NCBI GenBank assembly: GCA_021108215.1
Contig: JAIORK010000029.1
Location: forward strand, 1-64,000
Length of the DNA: 64,000 nucleotides
Origin: a bacterium
GTDB lineage: Bacteria; Oederibacteriota; JAAXVQ01; JAUVAV01
Direction of reading: 5' to 3'
Below the pieces are notes generated by a model. It saw only the letters and a list, made by a program, of their open reading frames with translations, did not search any database and had not been told where the DNA came from. Position 1 is the first letter of the stretch. The number at the start of each line of letters is the position of its first letter. Shown here one piece after another: positions 54,093-62,177 of this stretch. Both the position numbers and the translations under genes were made by a program.

Positions 54093-54427
54093 ATAACAAA
54101 GCCTCCAAACGTAAACGTGAGGTGTTTCGCGATCTATTCAGCGATAACCTGCCTAGTAACGGCAGTGTTCTAATTTTCTTAACTATTTTTCGCCCTTTCA
54201 CTGTGCCTCGGCAAAGACGGCACAGCGAGAAGGCGAAAGTTTCCGGAGGACGGAAAGGAAGTCGGAGGAGTCGGCTCATATCGGAGAAAGTCTCCGGAAC
54301 GATTAATATGACGCTCTGCGAACTGCTGCGGAGTTGTCATGGGTTTCAGTTTTTCTTTAAGTCAGGGCAATGGAGCGTCCCACCTTTCAAAATTTTTTCG
54401 GTTGGGGCAGCAGAGACCTGATGTGGA
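54093..54427 (-). other. Hairpin-rich leader region of the response regulator
   Basis: Read on the - strand this 335-base gap contains CCGGAGA/TCTCCG (about 54285-54301), TTTCCG/CGGAAA (about 54241-54256), a long stem built from TTTCGCC/GGCGAAA and CTGTGCC/GGCACAG (54188-54241) and CTGCC/GGCAG (about 54149-54165), ending 60 bases before the start codon. None has a T-run. An 87-codon frame across it has no support. It may be a structured leader or a decayed repeat. Confidence 0.4.
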
Positions 54428-54613
54428 TTACTGTACTTCAACGCCAACCCCGATTTCCCAGCGTTCCACCACCTGGACATCAGCCGGATCCGGTGTATCC
54501 AATCTGGGATCCGTCGGGTGCCAGCGTTGCTCGCTGCAGCCAACGAAAAACGAACCGGCAAGAATGATTACCAAACCAATAATTTTAAGTTTTCTGATGG
54601 GTTTCCAGTCCAT
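54428..54613 (-). CDS. Small lipoprotein, unknown function
   Basis: The 61-residue protein has a lipoprotein signal peptide with FVGC, lipidated Cys at 26. The mature part is only 36 residues and rich in Asp, Pro and Val (HPTDPRLDTPDPADVQVVE). AAGGAGG lies seven bases before the ATG on the - strand, so I reject a longer start at 54709 that would run through the upstream folded element. Confidence 0.65.
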   Translation of the reverse strand: MDWKPIRKLKIIGLVIILAGSFFVGCSEQRWHPTDPRLDTPDPADVQVVERWEIGVGVEVQ

Positions 54614-54636
54614 ATCAGAGCCTCCTTGTAGCATCG

Positions 54637-54730
54637 ATTGAGAGTGCGGGCCGCCTCCAAAGAGCTTTGGAGGTGAAGCCTCATGCCGGGGGGGTGGAGT
54701 GAGCTTCATTTTCCAACCCGCACCCTCAAT
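54637..54730 (-). other. Three-way-junction leader element
   Basis: An outer stem (54637-54650 with 54717-54730, 13 of 14 pairs) encloses two hairpins: a perfect CCTCCAAAG/CTTTGGAGG (54654-54673) and TGAAGC/GCTTCA (54674-54709). On the - strand it lies 24 bases before the small-lipoprotein start codon, directly before its ribosome-binding site. The fold resembles riboswitch architecture, but I see no known core motif. It could also be a repeat element. Confidence 0.5.
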
Positions 54731-54983
54731 TTGTTTTGTTGCTTATACACAATGCATATTGCGTACCAAGTTTTGCTGTTCGGGTGGATATAAAAAAATA
54801 GTTGGAATAGACGGTATAAATACAAAAAAATAATAGTGACTATTTAGATGACAAAAATATTGAGCAAACCATTCCCTAATTAATTTACTTGAGTATCCAA
54901 AATGGGATACAGGAAACCCCATAGAAAAAAATACCCAGCTTAGCGCGGGATTGTGGAATTGATTCCATTGATAAAAAAAATTT

Positions 54984-55010
54984 ACCGCAGAGGCGCAGAG
55001 AGCGCCGAGG
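54984..55010. repeat. CCGCAGAGGCGCAGAG-type dispersed sequence
   Basis: The purine-rich word ACCGCAGAGGCGCAGAGAGC recalls a short sequence found between genes in many environmental genomes. The surrounding 54.73-55.13 kb stretch is AT-rich and shows no gene. Confidence 0.35.
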
Positions 55011-55136
55011 GGAACCAATAGGGTGAAGCGAAAATGGAAATGATCCTATAATAAAAGTAAAAACTCTATGTACTCGGCGTCTTGACAGTGGAAAAACTAA
55101 ATGTCAGAAAAGACCTAATTTAGCTGGAATTTTGGC

Positions 55137-55165
55137 TTGACAAGCGAAATGAATCCTAGGATTAT
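55137..55165 (+). promoter_or_regulatory. Promoter of the purN-purH operon
   Basis: A perfect TTGACA and GATTAT (four of six consensus bases) are 17 bases apart, giving a leader of about 60 bases before purN. Confidence 0.6.
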
Positions 55166-55230
55166 GAACATCAGTTTTTTGGTTTTTACCAATTCGATCA
55201 TTCCGAAAACCGCATGGGGAAGGTCTGGAA

Positions 55231-55863
55231 ATGGGCAAACAAATTGCAGTGATGGCATCGGGTGGCGGCTCTAATCTTCAGGCATTGCTGGATGCATGGC
55301 GGAGTGGGAAGTTGGGTAGTGCAAAAATCAGTCTGGTTGTGAGTGACAAACCGGATGCCAAAGCGTTGCAAAGGGCAATTACCTGTGATGTGGCGACGCG
55401 TTTTTTTGATCCTGCAAAATATCCGGAGCGCGGCGCATATGACCGCGCGTTGATTGATGTTTTTAAGGAAAAAAAAATTGATCTGATTTGTCTGGCCGGC
55501 TATATGCGGATACTCACGTCTGTGATTGTCGAACAGTTTCCAATGAAAATCATGAATATTCACCCTTCGCTTCTGCCGGCTTTTGGCGGTGCAGGGATGT
55601 ATGGCCGTCATGTGCATCGTGCAGTTATTGCCTCAGGGGCCAAATATTCCGGCTGTACGGTCCATTTTGTGGATGAGGGCACAGATACCGGACCGATTAT
55701 ATTACAGCATGTGGTGCCGGTACTGGACCACGACACACCGGAAAAACTTGCCGAACGTGTGTTGATTGAAGAACATCGCATTTACCCGCGAGCTGTGTCA
55801 TTGTTCTGTGAGGGATGTCTTGCGATTGAGGAAAAACGCGTCAAAATAATTGAAAAAGCCTAA
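55231..55863 (+). CDS. purN: Phosphoribosylglycinamide formyltransferase
   Basis: PurN formylates GAR with 10-formyl-THF. The 210-residue protein has VMASGGGSNLQALLDA, 'LAGYMRILT', the catalytic NIHPSLLPAFGG with Asn and His, and VHFVDEGTDTGPIILQ with the catalytic Asp. Length and motifs are canonical. GGGGAAGG lies upstream of the ATG. purH follows after 25 bases. Confidence 0.96.
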   Translation: MGKQIAVMASGGGSNLQALLDAWRSGKLGSAKISLVVSDKPDAKALQRAITCDVATRFFDPAKYPERGAYDRALIDVFKEKKIDLICLAGYMRILTSVIVEQFPMKIMNIHPSLLPAFGGAGMYGRHVHRAVIASGAKYSGCTVHFVDEGTDTGPIILQHVVPVLDHDTPEKLAERVLIEEHRIYPRAVSLFCEGCLAIEEKRVKIIEKA

Positions 55864-55888
55864 TGATGATTAAGCGGGAGGCGTAAAA

Positions 55889-57466
55889 GTGGTTAAAATC
55901 AAGCGAGTACTTATTAGTGTGTCTGACAAAACCGGTATTGTTGACTTGGGAAAAGGTCTGGCTAAACATGGTGTGGAGATGCTTTCTACCGGCGGGACAT
56001 CCAAAGCGTTGAAAGAAGCGGGTCTGGCAGTCAAGGATGTCTCTGAGGTGACTGGATTTCCGGAAATGATGAACGGCCGGGTGAAAACCCTGCATCCCAA
56101 AATTCATGGCGGCTTGCTGGCTTTGCGCGAAAATGAGGATCATATGCGTCAGCTTAGGGAGCAGGCAATTGAACCGATTGATATGGTGGTGGTCAACCTC
56201 TATCCCTTTGCCAAGACGGTTGCCAAACCCGGGGTGGCATTGGCAGAGGCAATCGAAAATATTGATATTGGCGGCCCATCCATGATTCGTTCCGCTTCGA
56301 AAAATTATCGCAGTGTGGCGGTGGTGGTCAATCCAGCCAGATATGCGGCATTGCTTGAGGAGATGGATGCCAATGATGGGCAGGTCGGGGATAAAATCCT
56401 CAGTGCACTTTGCATTGAGGCGTTTGACCATACGGCTGAGTATGATGCCGGTATTCACCGTTATCTTCAGGATCAACTGACCGAAGGTGAGACTCCGGCG
56501 TTTCCTGAGACGATCCGGTACACCTTTCACAAACAACAAGCACTCCGTTATGGAGAAAATCCTCATCAAGCAGCGGCGTTTTACAGGCAGGCCAATAATG
56601 AGAGTGATGAGGCGTCGGTTACCAATGCCAAGCAGTTGCATGGCAAGGAACTTTCCTTTAATAATATTGTAGATATTCATGCTGCCTTGGAGATAGTGAA
56701 AGACTTCACAGAACCGGCAGCCTGCGTGATTAAGCATACCAATCCTTGCGGGATGGCCATTGGTGAGGATATTACAGAGGCTTACATCAAAGCTTTTGAA
56801 GCGGATTCGCTTTCTGCTTTTGGCGGTATTGTCGGGCTCAACCGCCCTTGTACCAAAGGCATTGCAGAGAAGATGAAGGATATTTTTCTGGAATGCGTGA
56901 TTGCACCTCGATTTGAGAGCGAAGCACTGGAAATTCTCCAGGCCAAAAAAAATATCCGTCTGATGCAGACCGGACCGATCACCAAGCCCAAGACAGATCA
57001 ATCCTGGCAGACAATGGATCTCAAGCGAGTACTGGGCGGATTGTTGCTGCAGGATAGAGATTTGGGCGGCGTGACAGCGGATGATTTTAAAGTTGTCACC
57101 CAACGCTTGCCGAATGAAGCGGAACTTCGGGATCTTCTTTTTGCCTGGCGGGTTTGTAAGCACGTGAAGTCCAATGCCATTTTACTGGCAAAAGACGGGG
57201 TCACCTTAGGAGCGGGTCCGGGCCAAACCAATCGGGTCGGTGCTGCGGAAATTGCCACACGTCAGGCTGGTGAAAAAGCTAAAAGCGGTGTTTTAGCCTC
57301 GGATGCTTTTTTTCCGTTTCGCGACGGGATTGATGCTGCCGCCCGTGCAGGGATCAAAGCGGTGATCCAACCCGGCGGTTCAGTCAATGACAAGGAAGTT
57401 ATCGAAGCGGCCAATGAGCATGGTATGGCAATGGTCTTCACAGGTATGAGGCATTTTAAGCATTAA
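55889..57466 (+). CDS. purH: Bifunctional AICAR formyltransferase/IMP cyclohydrolase
   Basis: PurH carries out the last two steps to IMP. The 525-residue protein has the N-terminal MGS-like cyclohydrolase domain ([20 protein letters not shown], 'STGGTSKAL', '[14 protein letters not shown]') and the transformylase domain with [10 protein letters not shown], '[10 protein letters not shown]' and '[13 protein letters not shown]'. The GTG start has GGGAGG upstream. A PilZ gene and purD follow closely. Confidence 0.97.
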   Translation: MVKIKRVLISVSDKTGIVDLGKGLAKHGVEMLSTGGTSKALKEAGLAVKDVSEVTGFPEMMNGRVKTLHPKIHGGLLALRENEDHMRQLREQAIEPIDMVVVNLYPFAKTVAKPGVALAEAIENIDIGGPSMIRSASKNYRSVAVVVNPARYAALLEEMDANDGQVGDKILSALCIEAFDHTAEYDAGIHRYLQDQLTEGETPAFPETIRYTFHKQQALRYGENPHQAAAFYRQANNESDEASVTNAKQLHGKELSFNNIVDIHAALEIVKDFTEPAACVIKHTNPCGMAIGEDITEAYIKAFEADSLSAFGGIVGLNRPCTKGIAEKMKDIFLECVIAPRFESEALEILQAKKNIRLMQTGPITKPKTDQSWQTMDLKRVLGGLLLQDRDLGGVTADDFKVVTQRLPNEAELRDLLFAWRVCKHVKSNAILLAKDGVTLGAGPGQTNRVGAAEIATRQAGEKAKSGVLASDAFFPFRDGIDAAARAGIKAVIQPGGSVNDKEVIEAANEHGMAMVFTGMRHFKH

Positions 57467-57480
57467 TCAAGGATGGTGCT

Positions 57481-57828
57481 ATGGATAACAATCGGCGCAT
57501 TGAATACCGGATTATGGCGGACCTGATAGTCAATGACCTCGCATTCACCGGGAATATCCGGAAGATTCAAGGCTTGATCCGGGAATTATCCGCTTCGGGC
57601 TGCAGGCTTGATTCATCCGAGGATCTGGAGATTGGGCAGGAATTGCTCATGGATTTTATGTTGGATGAAAAGGAAAAAATTGAGCAGGTTAAAGCACGTG
57701 TGATCCGGCGGCTTTCTCAGCGGAGTCGGCGTGTGGTGGGTGTCGAGTTTTTAGAGTTGCCTGAAAAATTGCAATATAAAATTCGAGAATTTATTGTCTG
57801 GAAGGAATCGCAGGGGGAATCACAATGA
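57481..57828 (+). CDS. PilZ domain protein
   Basis: The 115-residue protein is a single PilZ domain, the usual cyclic-di-GMP receptor. The RxxxR motif is present as R6-I-E-Y-R10, and the second motif (D/N-x-S-x-x-G) reads ELSASG, which keeps Ser and Gly but not the Asp/Asn. Binding is therefore plausible but unproved. It sits between purH and purD and its stop overlaps the purD start (ATGA), so it is cotranslated with purine enzymes, which is unusual. Confidence 0.8.
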   Translation: MDNNRRIEYRIMADLIVNDLAFTGNIRKIQGLIRELSASGCRLDSSEDLEIGQELLMDFMLDEKEKIEQVKARVIRRLSQRSRRVVGVEFLELPEKLQYKIREFIVWKESQGESQ

Positions 57829-59117
57829 AAATTCTGGTAGTGGGCGGTGGCGGCCGTGAATACGGACTGGTCTGGGCTGCCAAAAAATCCAAAGGCGTAC
57901 GTGAAGTTGTGGCTGCTCCCGGCAATGCCGGGATTGCCGAAATTGCCCGTTGTGTGGATGTCCCTGTGGATGATATTGAGGGGTTGGTCAATCTGGCTAA
58001 AAAGGAAAGGCCGTATATGGTATTGATCGGGCCGGAAGTTCCCTTGACACTGGGACTCACCGACCGGCTTCAGGCAGAGGGGATGGCTGCTTTTGGTCCT
58101 TCTGCGTCGGCAGCGCGTTTGGAGGGCAGTAAAACCTTTGCCAAGGAATTTATGGCCAAATATAATATCCCTACTGCCAAGTATACTGTTTGTACCAATG
58201 CGCCGGATGCAGTCAAGGCATTGGATGACTTTGGCATTCCTGTGGTGATTAAGGCAGATGGATTGGCTGCTGGCAAAGGGGTCACGGTCGCCTTGACACG
58301 TGAGGAAGCGGTGCGGGCAATTATGGATGCCATGACAGAGAAAATTTTCGGGGATGCCGGAGAGCGGGTCGTCATTGAGGAATATTTGGAAGGCGAAGAA
58401 GCGAGTATTTTGGCTTTTTGTGACGGCAAGACCGTTGTGCCGGTGGTGGCGGCACAAGACCACAAACGTATTTTTGACAATGACGAGGGCCCCAATACCG
58501 GCGGTATGGGCGCTTATGCGCCGGCGCCGGTTGTCACGGATGCATTGAAACAGCAGATACAGGAAGAAGTTTTAGAACGGACGATGGTGGGTATGGAAAA
58601 AGAGGGGTCGCCCTATAAAGGGATCTTGTATGCCGGATTGATGATTACGGCGCAGGGGCCCAAGGTGATTGAATTTAACTGCCGTTTTGGTGATCCCGAA
58701 ACACAAGTGGTGCTGCCGCTGCTTACCGTTGATCTGATACAAGTAGCAGAGGCCTGTTTGCGGGGCAAACTGACTCCGGACTTGGTGACCTGGGCGGATG
58801 CCGCAGCAGTCTGCGTGGTGATGTCCGCACCTGGGTATCCGGGAGACTATCCCAAAGGGTTGGTGATTAGCGGGATTGAAGAAGCGGAAAAAATGTCAGA
58901 TGTCATGGTGTGGCATGCAGGCACCCGCCGCAGCAACGGAGACTGGGTTACCAGCGGCGGCCGTGTGCTGGGTGTGATCTCAGTCGATCAGACCCTGTCT
59001 AAGGCAGTGGAAAAAGTATACCAAGCAACAGAGAAGATAAAATTTGAAGGCGCACATTTTCGTAAGGATATCGCCTATCGTGCTTTGACACGCATAACAG
59101 ATTCCGCTAGCAAATAA
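57825..59117 (+). CDS. purD: Phosphoribosylamine-glycine ligase
   Basis: PurD joins glycine to phosphoribosylamine with ATP. The 430-residue ATP-grasp protein has ILVVGGGGREYGLVWA, 'LIGPEVPLTLGLTD', 'VVIKADGLAAGKGV', 'NDEGPNTGGMGAYAPAP' and NCRFGDPETQ. All are canonical, except that Y replaces the more usual H in GGREHA. It overlaps the PilZ gene. Confidence 0.96.
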   Translation: MKILVVGGGGREYGLVWAAKKSKGVREVVAAPGNAGIAEIARCVDVPVDDIEGLVNLAKKERPYMVLIGPEVPLTLGLTDRLQAEGMAAFGPSASAARLEGSKTFAKEFMAKYNIPTAKYTVCTNAPDAVKALDDFGIPVVIKADGLAAGKGVTVALTREEAVRAIMDAMTEKIFGDAGERVVIEEYLEGEEASILAFCDGKTVVPVVAAQDHKRIFDNDEGPNTGGMGAYAPAPVVTDALKQQIQEEVLERTMVGMEKEGSPYKGILYAGLMITAQGPKVIEFNCRFGDPETQVVLPLLTVDLIQVAEACLRGKLTPDLVTWADAAAVCVVMSAPGYPGDYPKGLVISGIEEAEKMSDVMVWHAGTRRSNGDWVTSGGRVLGVISVDQTLSKAVEKVYQATEKIKFEGAHFRKDIAYRALTRITDSASK

Positions 59118-59222
59118 GTGTAGGTAAATGCGTGTTTGGTCTGAAAACAAAGAATACTCGGTATGTGTGAAAAAGTGTTGGCAGGTCGTGCACGGAAGAA
59201 AAGAGTATCAAGGAGGAACACG

Positions 59223-59750
59223 ATGCAGGAGAAAGCTTTGGTAGGTATTGTTGTTGGAAGTGATTCGGATCTTCCGGTGATTCAGGAGACGGTTAATATT
59301 TTAGAATACATTGGTGTGGGGTATGATATCACGATTGCTTCCGCCCATCGCTCACCGGCAAGGGTGCGTACTTGGGTACAAGATATGGAGAAACGCGGGG
59401 TCGAGGTTTTTATTGCCGGTGCCGGTGGTGCGGCACATCTGCCGGGCGTAATTGCCGGAGAAACCATTGTTCCGGTGATCGGCATTCCCATGCCGACGCT
59501 TTATTTTAACGGTCAGGATTCTTTGCTCTCGATTGTTCAGATGCCTTCCGGGGTTCCGGTAGCAGCCGTGGCGGTCGGCAAGGCCGGGGCGACCAATGCC
59601 GGTTTATTTGCAGCCCAGATATTGGCCGGAAAATATGCTGATATTGCCAAGTCGTTGAAGAAATTCCGTCAGGAACTCTATCAGGGTGTGGAGAAAAAAG
59701 CCGACAAGCTTGAGCAGCTTGGGATTGATAAATATATTGATACGATGTAA
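59223..59750 (+). CDS. purE: N5-carboxyaminoimidazole ribonucleotide mutase PurE (class I)
   Basis: Class I PurE interconverts N5-CAIR and CAIR. The 175-residue protein has VGIVVGSDSDLPV, 'SAHRSPARV', 'AGAGGAAHLPGV' and 'SIVQMPSGVPVA', as in class I enzymes that work with PurK. No purK is seen in the window. The ATG has AAGGAGG seven bases upstream; a longer reading from 59163 has none. The C-terminus is about 15 residues longer than in E. coli. Confidence 0.94.
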   Translation: MQEKALVGIVVGSDSDLPVIQETVNILEYIGVGYDITIASAHRSPARVRTWVQDMEKRGVEVFIAGAGGAAHLPGVIAGETIVPVIGIPMPTLYFNGQDSLLSIVQMPSGVPVAAVAVGKAGATNAGLFAAQILAGKYADIAKSLKKFRQELYQGVEKKADKLEQLGIDKYIDTM

Positions 59751-59762
59751 AGAATAAAAGAT

Positions 59763-59971
59763 ATATTGAAGAACATCCTTTTAAGCCGTTCAACGCGTAG
59801 TATAGCCGACCAGAATGCTTGTTTTTAAAGAAAAAAAACGCACCAACACAAAATGGGATGGATAAAAGTAAAGCATATCGGCAATGCCGGCTCTAGCGAG
59901 TGGATACAGTATCGGTTTTTCTTTAAAAACAAGCATTCTGATCGGCTATCGAACAGGATGTTTTTCAATAT
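59763..59971. repeat. Long covarying hairpin element, copy B
   Basis: Inner arms 59802-59835 and 59916-59949 pair at 33 of 34 positions; outer arms 59763-59779 and 59955-59971 pair at 16 of 17. The unpaired interior shares CGCTAGAGCCGG and GGTGCG plus T-run (- strand) with copy A at 41.5 kb, and GTTCAACG lies left of the inner arm in both. The outer part of the arm differs from copy A but stays complementary. No gene lies in this 300-base gap after purE. Confidence 0.85.
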
Positions 59972-60049
59972 GGGATAAATTTATTAGGCAATGACACTTT
60001 TTTAGGAATATGCTATACATAGTTATCTCAGCTTTAGGGAATTTCGGAA

Positions 60050-60373
60050 ATGACAACTGCCGGTGTTCAAAAGAAAATTAAAATAATGATTGAACGGGTT
60101 GTTGAAAAATACCATCCGATAAAAATTATATTATTCGGTTCTTATGCACGTGGCACAAACACGCGTGACAGTGATGTTGATTTATTGATCATCATGGAGC
60201 ATGTTCGGTCCAAGCATGAACAGCAGATTGCTATCCGGATGTTGCTGCAAGATGTTGGCGTTTCTAAAGATATCATTGTTACATCAAATGATGAATTTCG
60301 GCGTAACAAAAATATCATTGGAACCGTGGCGTATCCTGCGGCGCGAGAAGGTAAAATTCTTTATGCCCGATAA
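60050..60373 (+). CDS. MNT-type nucleotidyltransferase (antitoxin-like)
   Basis: The 107-residue minimal nucleotidyltransferase has FGSYARGTNTRDSDVDLLI, with GS at 30-31 and the Asp pair at 42 and 44. MNT proteins of this size pair with HEPN proteins; in studied MntA-HepT systems the MNT partner neutralises the HEPN RNase by AMPylating it. It overlaps the HEPN gene by 11 bases. The region is AT-richer than the purine operon before it. Confidence 0.85.
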   Translation: MTTAGVQKKIKIMIERVVEKYHPIKIILFGSYARGTNTRDSDVDLLIIMEHVRSKHEQQIAIRMLLQDVGVSKDIIVTSNDEFRRNKNIIGTVAYPAAREGKILYAR

Positions 60374-60758
60374 AAAAGATGTTGAGAAAGTTGTTAGGCA
60401 ATGGAAGAAGAAAGCGGAACACGATTTGAAAGTGGCTGAACACACACTTGAAATCCAAAGAGATTGTCCGACTGAAATAGTGTGTTTTCATAGCCAACAA
60501 TGCGTCGAGAAATATTTAAAAGCTTACTTGATATCCATCAACAAGCCATTTCCCAAAACACATGATATTGAACAATTGCTTTTGCTGTTTCCGAAACAAA
60601 TGTCCTTTAATATATCCTCGGAAGAAAAGGCCAGGCTGACAGAGTATGCAACCATAGCTCGGTATCCAGGTGATATTGAACCGATTGATGTGGCGGAGGC
60701 TGAAAAAGCAGTGCGGTTGGCCAAACGAATTCGCCGGCTGGTAAAGAAATTAAAATGA
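60363..60758 (+). CDS. HEPN domain protein (partner of MNT)
   Basis: The 131-residue all-helical protein has the HEPN pattern KAEHDLKVAEHTLE, CFHSQQCVEKYLKAYLI and 'KTHDIEQLL', typical of the PF05168 group. I do not see a clear RX4-6H RNase motif, so it may not be an active RNase. The start ATG lies inside the end of the MNT gene with GAAGG upstream. Alternative roles suggested for this group include nucleotide binding. Confidence 0.8.
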   Translation: MPDKKDVEKVVRQWKKKAEHDLKVAEHTLEIQRDCPTEIVCFHSQQCVEKYLKAYLISINKPFPKTHDIEQLLLLFPKQMSFNISSEEKARLTEYATIARYPGDIEPIDVAEAEKAVRLAKRIRRLVKKLK

Positions 60759-60846
60759 AATTGGAGTCCCGTTTGGTGTGGAAGAATGGGGAGACTCGGG
60801 AATTGAATGTAATGGTTGGAGTTCGGTATTTAGAGATGGAGCGTAA

Positions 60847-61329
60847 GTGGACATGGAGATAATAATTGGTGCTGTTATTAGTCCTGTTATTGCAGGTGCA
60901 TTTTACTTCGGCATTGAAATTTACAAAAATCACAAGAAACAATCAGAACGAGCAGACGTAGAAAAGGATCGGCTTGATGCGATATGTGGGAAATGGGAGG
61001 GTACTGGAACATTTTATGAGAAACAGGAGCATGGCGTTATGAATTTTAAAATTACTTGCCAAATTGAGCGAAAAGGAAAAATATTTAGAGGCTCAACTAA
61101 TTACACGTCTGACGTGACGAACTTAATGCATAAAATATATGATGGGAGCTATGACGGTAGATATCTGAAAATGTTTTTTAAAAGCACAAATCCTGCAGAA
61201 TACCACCAAGGATATATAGTATTGGAAATGAATGACAAGGGGAATAAATTGTCTGGTAAGTATTTATCCAACGGTATAACTTCCGAGAAAATTATTAGTG
61301 GGAAAGTAGAACTCGATAAAAAAAGTTAA
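60847..61329 (+). CDS. Membrane-anchored beta-rich protein, unknown function
   Basis: The 160-residue protein has an N-terminal membrane helix (about residues 4-24, IIIGAVISPVIAGAFYFGIEI), a charged stretch, and a beta-rich C-terminal domain (GKWEGTGTFYEKQ, 'FRGSTNYTSD', 'GYIVLEMNDKGNKLSGKYLS') that looks like a small lipocalin-like barrel. I recognise no family. GTG at 60847 or ATG two codons later may be the start. It sits in the nucleotidyltransferase island, which makes a defence- or stress-linked role possible but unproved. Confidence 0.6.
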   Translation: MDMEIIIGAVISPVIAGAFYFGIEIYKNHKKQSERADVEKDRLDAICGKWEGTGTFYEKQEHGVMNFKITCQIERKGKIFRGSTNYTSDVTNLMHKIYDGSYDGRYLKMFFKSTNPAEYHQGYIVLEMNDKGNKLSGKYLSNGITSEKIISGKVELDKKS

Positions 61330-61458
61330 TTCATCTTCCCGAACTCCGGCTTACGCTAGTATGACTGTAAATGAGTATGTTCTCTTGGTTAACAACGCGT
61401 GTTTCTCTTTTGAATATTTGGAATTCTGATGCGGCCTGATTTATCAATATGAAATGAG

Positions 61459-61488
61459 TTGACATATACTTTATTATTAGTGTATTTT
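61459..61488 (+). promoter_or_regulatory. Promoter of the DUF6036-type pair
   Basis: A perfect TTGACA is followed after 18 bases by TATTTT, just upstream of a 30-bp palindrome. The arrangement fits an autoregulated toxin-antitoxin-like operon. Confidence 0.6.
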
Positions 61489-61505
61489 ATGTACATAAAG
61501 ATGTA

Positions 61506-61535
61506 TGATATAGTACATATATATGTACTATATCA
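61506..61535. promoter_or_regulatory. 30-bp perfect palindrome, probable operator
   Basis: TGATATAGTACATAT is followed directly by its exact complement. It lies just downstream of the predicted start site. TACAT/ATGTA words also occur immediately before it (61490-61505), so there may be more than one binding site. An RNA hairpin in the leader is the alternative. Confidence 0.6.
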
Positions 61536-61604
61536 GCGCACCATGGTTAAGGTTTATACACAAAGCTTCCAGCCAAGGTTCGCAGTTATAAAATTGGAGC
61601 GTAC

Positions 61605-62173
61605 TTGAACTACCGGATAGGGCAAAATGAATTATTAGCTGAATTAGAGGGATGGAATTCATTTTTAAAGTGCAAGGTGCATTTAATTGCATGCGGCGGA
61701 ACAGCCTTAACATTGTTGGGAATCAAGCCGTCCACCAAGGACATTGATTTTATGGTTCCTGAAATAGCGGAGTATAAGTATTTGCTGACCACACTGGCGG
61801 ATTTGGGATATCAGCAAACGACAGGATCAGGGATGACTCGGGGTGGAAAGTTTATTTTTGACCTGTTTTGCGGCAATAAAATACATACCACAGAGTTGTT
61901 GGAGACGCCATTAAGGGATAACGGAAATGTTTTTTATGAGGAATTCACTTTTATTTATTTAGGAATATTGAATTATTATGATCTGATTATCAGTAAGCTT
62001 TTCCGTGGGGCACCGGTTGATTTCGATGATTGTCTTATGTTGGTCAAAGCAAACAGGATAAAACTGATATAACCGCGCTTAAGGAACGTTTTTTGGAAAC
62101 TGCGATGTACGATGTCTCGGAAGAAAGAATTGTTCGCAATTTGGAGTGTTTTTTGAAAAGGGTGAAGGAGTAA
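61605..62173 (+). pseudogene. DUF6036-type nucleotidyltransferase, frameshifted near its 3' end
   Basis: The open frame gives 155 residues with HLIACGGTALTLLG (GG at 31-32) and the pair D46-D48 in TKDIDFMV, like the 17.2 kb protein. It stops at 62072. In the -1 frame the reading continues without a stop from about 62057 to 62173 with a plausible tail (DKTDITALKERFLETAMYD...VKE), ending four bases before the next gene. The likely ancestral protein had about 188 residues. TTG at 61605 with TTGGAG upstream is the start. A recent indel or an assembly error are the main explanations. Confidence 0.65.
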
Positions 62174-62177
62174 ATCT

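Noticed and set aside
54016-54279. 87-codon - strand frame upstream of the response regulator
   Set aside because: It overlaps the start of the response regulator in another frame, crosses strong hairpins and lacks a ribosome-binding site.
60755-60862. 35-codon frame overlapping the HEPN stop (ATGA) and the next gene
   Set aside because: The ATGA overlap looks like coupling, but the product has no recognisable features and it overlaps the following gene's start; support is too weak.
61543-61608. 21-codon frame (MVKVYTQSFQPR...) ending at the nucleotidyltransferase start
   Set aside because: Its stop overlaps the TTG start and it might be a coupled leader peptide, but it has no ribosome-binding site and no other evidence.
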